Below are positions 57,340 through 64,000 of a stretch of 64,000 nucleotides of DNA, piece by piece. Made by a program: the position numbers and the translations under genes. Under the pieces are notes generated by a model. That model did not search any database. It saw only the letters and a list, made by a program, of their open reading frames with translations, and had not been told where the DNA came from. The DNA comes from Paroedura picta. Its lineage: Eukaryota > Chordata > Lepidosauria > Squamata > Gekkonidae. Numbering within the stretch: position 1 is the first letter of the stretch; each line of letters starts with the position of its first letter. The stretch spans positions 15,186,501-15,250,500 of the forward strand of contig NC_135384.1 of the NCBI RefSeq assembly GCF_049243985.1. The letters are read 5' to 3'.

Positions 57340-57556
57340 CAGAATTCCACCAATGCTCTGGACCTGTTTGCATTGTTGCACTTTTGTAGTGTTTATATTG
57401 TTTATACTGTTATATTGTTAGATGGTTACCACTATTAGTATTATTACTGTAAGGTATTCACTTGTTTATAGACTGTTTTATGTATTGGTCTTTGTTCCTA
57501 TGTAAACTGCCTTCGGGGAGGGCGGTATATAAATATAATAAATAAATAAATACATT
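57340..57556 (+). mobile_element. L2-like LINE 3' end
   Basis: GTAAACTGCCTTCGGGGAGG then GCGGTATATAAATATAATAA, the usual L2-type 3' end in squamates, with an AAAT tail. Confidence 0.7.
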
Positions 57557-57651
57557 TGTATGCTATGTCTGGTTACTTGTTGGAAGTTATATTGTCCTTT
57601 TAATGCCATTAAAGGTCTACAGACTGAGAGAAGCCCAGAGGCTAAACAACT

Positions 57652-57747
57652 GCTTTAGGATGTTTTGGGCTGATCTTGCGTTGAGCAGCGGGTTGGACTA
57701 GATGGCCTGTATGGCCCCTTCCAACTCTAGAATTCTATGATTCTATG
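57652..57747 (+). mobile_element. CR1 3' end
   Basis: GCTTTAGGATGTTTTGGGCT to the terminal ATTCTATG, flanked by AACT on both sides (57648-57651 and 57748-57751). Confidence 0.85.
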
Positions 57748-58324
57748 AACTCTCAACAAAGTATGAGGTTCTGTTGCAGGGCAACGGAGAAGGGACATTA
57801 GTAAATTGCACTTGCTTAAACCCAGGAACTTTGTTTCTCTTTGAACAAGAATCTGAGACTTTTCACAAATGTATCCAGGTAGCAGAAAATATCACACTGA
57901 TCAGGGTGAAATTTGTGACTTATGATTTTATTGACAACTTAATGTGAATTTCAAAGTCTGATGAATGTGCTGGAGTTTTTATACATATTGTGCATTTGTT
58001 TTGTAATGGTTTACAATTCTCTAAGCAATAAAATTAATTACTGACTGACACTGGTCAAGGAAGACATTAAGAATGTTCTTAATACAGATGCTGAGCTTCT
58101 GTATCAAAAGAGTCAAATTCCTCTCTAGTTCTGCAAACAACCAAATGAATGATTTACAATATTGATCAGCAAGTACTGGCTCCAATGCAATATTTCATAT
58201 TTTAGAATAAACATTGATTAAAAAAAATCCTTATCCATATTGCCTAAGATACCCTGTCTCTTTTCCTGGCAGCCAGGAAAAGTTGCCTCTACATGTGTCT
58301 ATTGACACTAGATGAGATTCCACC

Positions 58325-58597
58325 AGCTTTAGTGGTTAGGAATGAGGACTTCTAATCTGGCATGCCAGGTTCGATTCTACGCTCCCCCACATGCAGCCAG
58401 CTGGGTGACCTTGGGCTCGCCACGGCACTGAGAAAACTGTTTTGACTGAACAGTGATATCAGGGCTCTCTCAGCCTCGCCCACCCCACAGGGTGTCTGTT
58501 GTGGGGAGAGGAATGGGAATGTGACTGTAAGCCACTTTGAGCCTCCTTAGGGTAGGGAAAAGGGGCATATAAGAACCAACTCTTCCTCTTCTTCTTT
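58325..58597 (+). mobile_element. CORE/MIR-like tRNA SINE
   Basis: Same family as 50069-50348. A-box, GGTTCGATTCT B-box, CAGCTGGGTGACCTTGGG and a CTTCTT tail are all visible. Confidence 0.85.
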
Positions 58598-58803
58598 TGC
58601 TCTAATGAAAAAGATATTCAATGTAACCACCTTAAGCAAATAACACTATGTTATAACACTATGTTGGGATCCAGAGAACCCACAAAGAAAGAAAGCCACA
58701 TGAGACAGAGAAAAAGAATCGGAGCAAAGAGTAGAACTGGATGAGACAGATAGAAAACCCCCAGGAAATCTTCACGCTTAAAGACAGATGTAAAAAAAAA
58801 AAA

Positions 58804-59748
58804 TTATGTAGTTGGTGAGAAGACTTTCCATCTTAGAGTTCTTTTCAGGGATTCCCTCATTTCAGAGTTCCTCAAAGCATAGACAAAGGGATTTAGCATG
58901 GGAGTAATAACTGTGTAGAACAAAGACAGTATTTTTTTGATTTCAGGTGAATAGTTGGATTTGGGTCTTAGATAGACAAGGCTGGCACTTCCATAGAACA
59001 AAGTCACCACAATGAGATGAGATGAGCAAGTGGAGAAGGCCTTTCTTCTACCCCCTACTGTAGGCATTTTGAGGATGGTAGAGATAATATTAATATAGGA
59101 GATCAGAATGAGAATACAAGGGAACATAAGGAACACAAATGTGGAAGCTATGGCTTGCATTTCATATTGGTAGGTATCTGTACAGACTAGCTTCAACACT
59201 GGTGGTGCATCACAAAAGAAATGATTGACTTTATTGTGCCCACAGAAAGGAAGATTGAAAATCCAAACTGCTTGTAGCAGTGCAACTGGAATTCCAATCA
59301 TCCAGACTCCACCCAGCAACTTGTAGCAGAAGGTCCTATTTATGACAGTAGCATAGTACAGCGGGTTACAGATGGCAACGTAGCGATCATAGGACATTGC
59401 AGCTAAGATAAAACACTCGGCACATCCAAAGTAGAAGAAGCAGCACATTTGAATGGCACAGCCAACGAAGGAGATACTTTTTTCCTTCACCAGCAGGTTA
59501 ATGAGCATTTGAGGGACGGTGTCCAAAGTGAAGCAGATCTCAATGAAAGCCAGATTTCTCAGGAAGAAATACATGGGTGACTGGAGGGCAGCATCCACCA
59601 AGATGACATAAATAATGAGGAGGTTTCCTGCTACTGTAGCAAGGTAAATGACCAAAAGCAGAGGGAACAGAAGTAACTCTCCTTTGGGCATGCTGGAAAA
59701 TCCAATCAGGATGAATTCCTTCACCAAAGTTTGGTTTCTCCACTTCAT
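58804..59748 (-). CDS. Olfactory receptor, class II, OR10-like (314 aa)
   Basis: Single-exon odorant receptor. It shows glycosylation site N5 (NQT), GN in TM1 (41-42), SPMYFFLRNLAFIEIC in TM2, MSYDRYVAIC after TM3 (DRY 121-123), KAFSTCSSHLIVV in TM6 and PMLNPFVYALRN in TM7. FFYFGCAECFILAAMSYDR, HFFCDAPPVLKL and YLRPKSNYSPE are characteristic of family 10 (OR10A-like), a firm inference. Frame intact and length normal. On the minus strand, CTTCTCACAG and TTTCACAG just upstream of the ATG could be 3' splice acceptors for a noncoding first exon. Confidence 0.94.
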   Translation of the reverse strand: MKWRNQTLVKEFILIGFSSMPKGELLLFPLLLVIYLATVAGNLLIIYVILVDAALQSPMYFFLRNLAFIEICFTLDTVPQMLINLLVKEKSISFVGCAIQMCCFFYFGCAECFILAAMSYDRYVAICNPLYYATVINRTFCYKLLGGVWMIGIPVALLQAVWIFNLPFCGHNKVNHFFCDAPPVLKLVCTDTYQYEMQAIASTFVFLMFPCILILISYINIISTILKMPTVGGRRKAFSTCSSHLIVVTLFYGSASLVYLRPKSNYSPEIKKILSLFYTVITPMLNPFVYALRNSEMRESLKRTLRWKVFSPTT

Positions 59749-60359
59749 TTCTGTGAAAGTCTGTGAGAAGATCTAGTGAGAAGATCTAGTGAGGAAGAAG
59801 AGGAAATGCATTTGGAAAGTTAGTCATATATTCATATAACTCTACGAGTGAGATAATTTTCCCACACCCCATTCCTTTACTTTATTCTTCCATGTTTGCT
59901 GTGCTTTGTTTTCCACTCCTTACTGTTGATATAATATAAAATCCCGCTATCGGTTGTTAGACTCCAGCCTCTCAGATGTTCAGAGCTTCCCACGGATGTT
60001 TCCAGCTTTTTAGACACTCAGTCATAACATTTTAAATGAGTATCAACATGTTATCTGCATTAAAAAACCTTGGTAAAAATTAAGAAATTTGCAATTATCT
60101 AGAGGCCATCTTTGAAGCCCAACGTCTCTTCTGCCTCCACCCCCAAATGGGCTTGCTTAGAATGTTATATTAGGGTTTGTGAATTCTGTTCAAATTAGGA
60201 TTTGTCAAATCTATTCAGAACCTTGAGCAGAAACTGTCTCTCAGCACATTTAACTTTGCAGAGACTTCTCCCTTTTGGGAAGGAAAGTTTAAAGAGCTAC
60301 CAGTGCAGGTTTGTAGGTGTATTTGTAAAGAAGGACAAGTAGAGACAACTGGATATTTA

Positions 60360-61446
60360 TTGTCATCTTCACCATCATCTCTCTCTTGCTCTCATTTATC
60401 ATTATATGCATGCAGATTCAATGGTCTCAGTGCTTACAGGATGTCCCAGAGGTCTGAGGAACAGCATCTTAAATGAATACTGTCAGACACAAGGACCTTA
60501 CAAAAACAATTGCTAAGTCTATTTGGATAGCTATGAAAATAAGAAAGAGCTGGTCCAACGCTACATATAAACCACTGACACATATTGCATCCCCTATAGT
60601 GTATTAATAATTAAGTCATTTTAATCTATACTTTTAGTTTTTTTTATTCGATGGTCCATGACTGTAAGTAAATCTTATGATGATAACATCAAAGAAGTGT
60701 TATTCCAGGAGTTCAGTGGAAGAAACATGGGATTTTTGTTTCTTGATAGAGAAAAATAATGTTATCACTGGTGGATGAATAGTTTAGTATGCACACACAC
60801 AATGGTAGTCAGGTCTGGTTGGGAAAATTCCAGGATATTGGGAGCAAAATCTTGGGAGGGCAGAAGTTCTGAAGGGAGGAGAGAGTTTAGTGATGGTGTG
60901 AAGAAGCCCTGGTTAACTTCCAAATCTGTCATTTCCTCCAGAGGAACTGATCTCTGTCATATAGACATGTGTTGAATATCTCAGAAAACTCTCAGAAAAA
61001 TATCTCAGAATATTTATCGTCAGCTTCATCATCATCATCCTTCTCCTCCTCCTCCTCATTTCTCTCTCTAATTTATCATTATATACATGCAGATTCAATG
61101 TCCTCAATGCTTACAGATTGTCCCAGAGGTCTAAGGAACAGCATCTTAAATTAATACTATCATCCAAGAAGTGTTATACCACGAGTTCAATGGAAGAAAC
61201 ATGGGATATTTTTCTTGATAGAGAAAAATAAAAATGTTGTCGCTGGTGGATGAATAGTTTGGTTTGCACACACACAATGTTTGCCAGGTCTGACTGGGAA
61301 AATTCTTGGATATTGGGAGCAGTACCTTGGGAGGGCAGATGTTCTGAACGGAGGAGAGAATTTAGCGATTATGTGAAGAAGCCACGGCCACCTTCTAAAT
61401 CTGTCATTTCCTCAAGAGGAACTGATCGTGATTTAGAGATCTGTTG
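60360..61446. repeat. Diverged tandem duplication (two units)
   Basis: 60399-60480 matches 61073-61157, and 60688-60969 matches 61163-61446, in the same order. The second unit lacks about 200 bp present in the first. The matching short frames (both open MNSLVCTHTM) are too short and divergent to call genes. The AGAGGAACTGATC motif suggests an old interspersed repeat inside the unit. Confidence 0.7.
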
Positions 61447-63729
61447 ACTACCTCTGAAAACTCCAAGCCCCACCTGGAGGCCAACCCTGATACACATTCT
61501 CCACACTCATTTAAACTGCATAAAATGATTCCTTATACAACCCTACAGTGATTTCTGTGTGGGAAGGAAAACGGACTTCCCACAACCAGAAATACAGCGA
61601 CTCCAGCAACACATGGAACTTTAATATGATTTATAAAGTAACCATGTGAATATGGAACAATGGCATGTACAAAATTCACATAATTTTGTGACTTGATTTT
61701 GAAGTTATACATGAAGAAATGTTTAACCAACAGCAGAGATACAATGGACTGGATCCAACAAAAAATGTCTGATTGCATGAGATACAAGCATCTGGGTGTA
61801 ACTAGGCTTTTAGCAATGGCTGATCTATAGCAGCACCTCCCCCAATCCATAACTTTTGAATGTGTGTTGTAAGTTAACAGGTCTGCCTAAGCAAATGAAA
61901 CCAGTATTTTGGGTAAACTTACACTATTTTCAAGGTAAACCAGTGTTAATACTGACCTTTGAAATCCTAGCCTGCCTACAAAACAATTCTGAGAGGTTAT
62001 ATGTCTCATCTTCCTTCTCCAACATGTTAAAGTGTGTAAGGGCTTGGTTGATACTTCTCAGTACTAAAGATGTCCCCTCTTCCCACCCAACTGGTCACTG
62101 AAGTTAGTGATGGCATGGTTATATTTGTAGATGCCTCAAGTTGCTTGCCAATGGTCCACCCTATGTTTCAAACGCAACCCACTGGAAAGACCATTATGAT
62201 TTAATGAGTGTAGCAATGAAGCTGAATGAAATTCTCCACCAACCCAGGAACAAACAATAATAAAATCTTGTTCCAGTCTGAATGAGGTCCACAGTATTCT
62301 TAATTTATCCCATTAATGGTAAAAAAATCCTACATTATTACTTTGTGTAGGTGAGATAAGAAACAGAAAACCTACTAAAGGGTGGAAAAGACATTGCTAT
62401 CCCAATCCTTGGACCATCAATGGATCAGCATGAGGAATTCAGCCTTGCCCATGACCTTTACCAGTATCATTCCATAACAAGCTACAACAAATGAATTCCA
62501 GAATCTGGAATCAGACATTTCCACACAAATTATTCCATTGCTTGTTAAGTAGCTTCAGTTGTGACCTGTCCTCACTGTAAATGTAGGAGATCAATAAGGT
62601 CAAATAATGACAACAGAACAAACTCACTAAAACAGAAAAGAATGTATGACCCTTCCTCATGGAGATTTCTTCTAGCAGTTCCTTTGCTTAGGCACAAAAC
62701 ATTTAGATAGACCAGAGCACTTGTTCTAACTGCTTCTACAACTTTGCATTGGGCTTCCTTCAGGTATATGGACACTCTCCAGACTTCCCCATTGTATTTT
62801 TGGATTTGTCTGCTAAAGAGCCTCATATAAGAGAGCCTTTGAAGCTTTACAAGTATGAGGGGATTGGAAAATCAATAATTCTTCCATGCAGATGCTGCAT
62901 TGTACTTGCAATGGTAATATGTCTACAACATGGTCCCATGTGTAAGCAACTGGAGTGTCTTCTAAGAAAAATAGTCTATACCTTTTGAAACAAATATTAA
63001 CATTAAAGTAACACTACTTATTAAGTATTATCAGCTAAACTATTTCCCTGCTTGAACATCTTCTTTCCTGAGTACTTAAAACTCCACATCAGGTCTTCTA
63101 TTTAAGGAATGCCACACCTACCTCAAAAATTCAGAAGGTATGAACTTCAATAGAAGCGAATTGTTGTTGCAGAGAAGAAAATTAATGTCTTATTCTACAT
63201 GAACTGTGATTGAGCTTAAAGGCAGCGTGACTGCTACTTTCAGGAAGATCTGTGTAAAAGTCATGGTGTGATCACACACCGTCTGATTTGTGTTGAGAAC
63301 TTCATCAATGTTGTTTTGTTGCATCAATCCCAAGGGACCCATATATCATTAAGGAATAGATTTATTCCACAGTACAGGAAACATCTGAGAATTGCCAACT
63401 TTTTCCATCTACATTAACTCTTAGCTACAATGGAGTGCCACAATATTTACTTTCTACAATACAGTTAGAAGGCACCTAGTACAGCAGTCTCATTACACCT
63501 ATAAGGGTCTATGTTTGATGAGTTTCCAGCACCAACCCAGGGTAGATGCACTTCTTCCATTTCATAGTTTTATTCTTCATGAGAGTAGGTAAGGGAAATC
63601 AGACAGGCTAAATATTTCCCAGTAGTCAGTACCACCATTGATCATGACATGCACCTTCATGACAACGCAGGGACAGGAGCCCTCTTTGGTCCTGCTGGTT
63701 GCCAACAGAAAGTCTGAACCATCTCTCCC
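61447..63729. other. Intergenic, nothing recognised
   Basis: AT-rich with scattered short open frames and no family motifs. Confidence 0.4.
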
Positions 63730-63858
63730 TCTGACATCCCAGGGGTGGCCAAACTGTAGCTCTCCAGATGTCTATGGTCTACTGTTACTATGAGCCCCTG
63801 GCAGTAATTGTCATTCATGGACAACTGGGGAACCACAGTTTGGTTACCTCTGGCCTAG
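63730..63858. mobile_element. Degraded hAT-like MITE
   Basis: Begins CAGGGGTGGCCAAACTGTAG and ends in the complement of CCAGAGGTAACCAAACTGTG, so the two ends are inverted repeats. The inside has CTCCAGATGT and ATGAGCCCCTGGCAG, known from squamate hAT MITEs. No clear target duplication remains. Confidence 0.65.
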
Positions 63859-64000
63859 ACAATAACTAGGTACACTAAGTTTCATGGATGGTCCTGCTCA
63901 GAAGATGACACCACTGGTCAGATACATTCAGTAGCATCTTTTTCCCTGCTTCATATTGCTTCAGAATGTGATGCAAAAATACTTTGTATTGCTTGATAGT

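Overview
The window looks like nuclear DNA of a squamate reptile, most likely a lizard. The evidence is intron-containing genes, a large vomeronasal type-2 receptor (V2R) array next to intronless olfactory receptors, and a repeat set of CR1 3' ends, Sauria-type SINEs with an ACCTTT tail, BovB 3' ends, L2-like LINEs and hAT MITEs. I cannot name the species.

From 1 to about 46.1 kb is a head-to-tail array of four V2R genes on the + strand (320-8390, 15044-22552, 24804-31890, 35287-42696). Each has six coding exons of identical length (224, 292, 852, 228, 127 and 899 nt from the conserved ATG), GT-AG junctions, matching phases and no internal stop, giving four intact 873-aa class C receptors. 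Introns and spacers are also paralogous, and differ mainly by transposon insertions and deletions. These markers give conflicting trees. Copies 3 and 4 share a CR1 insertion just after the stop codon. Copies 1 and 3 share a nested CR1 downstream that copy 4 lacks. Copy 2 alone lacks an intron-5 SINE. Copies 1 and 2 are identical for 494 bp of the 7TM exon, while the flanks of that tract ally copy 2 with copies 3 and 4. Repeated gene conversion or unequal exchange is the simplest reading.

From 46.1 kb to about 60 kb is a small class II olfactory receptor cluster of three intact intronless genes: OR11/OR6-like (46692-47645, -), OR5/8-like (52614-53531, +) and OR10-like (58804-59748, -). Between them lie SINEs, a 5S rRNA-derived SINE, a BovB tail and LINE fragments. 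From 59.75 kb to the end I see no gene, only a diverged tandem duplication and a MITE.

All seven genes are chemosensory. The V2Rs would act in vomeronasal neurons on non-volatile or peptide cues, and the ORs in olfactory neurons on odorants. No retrovirus-like element, CRISPR array or stand-alone RNA gene was recognised.
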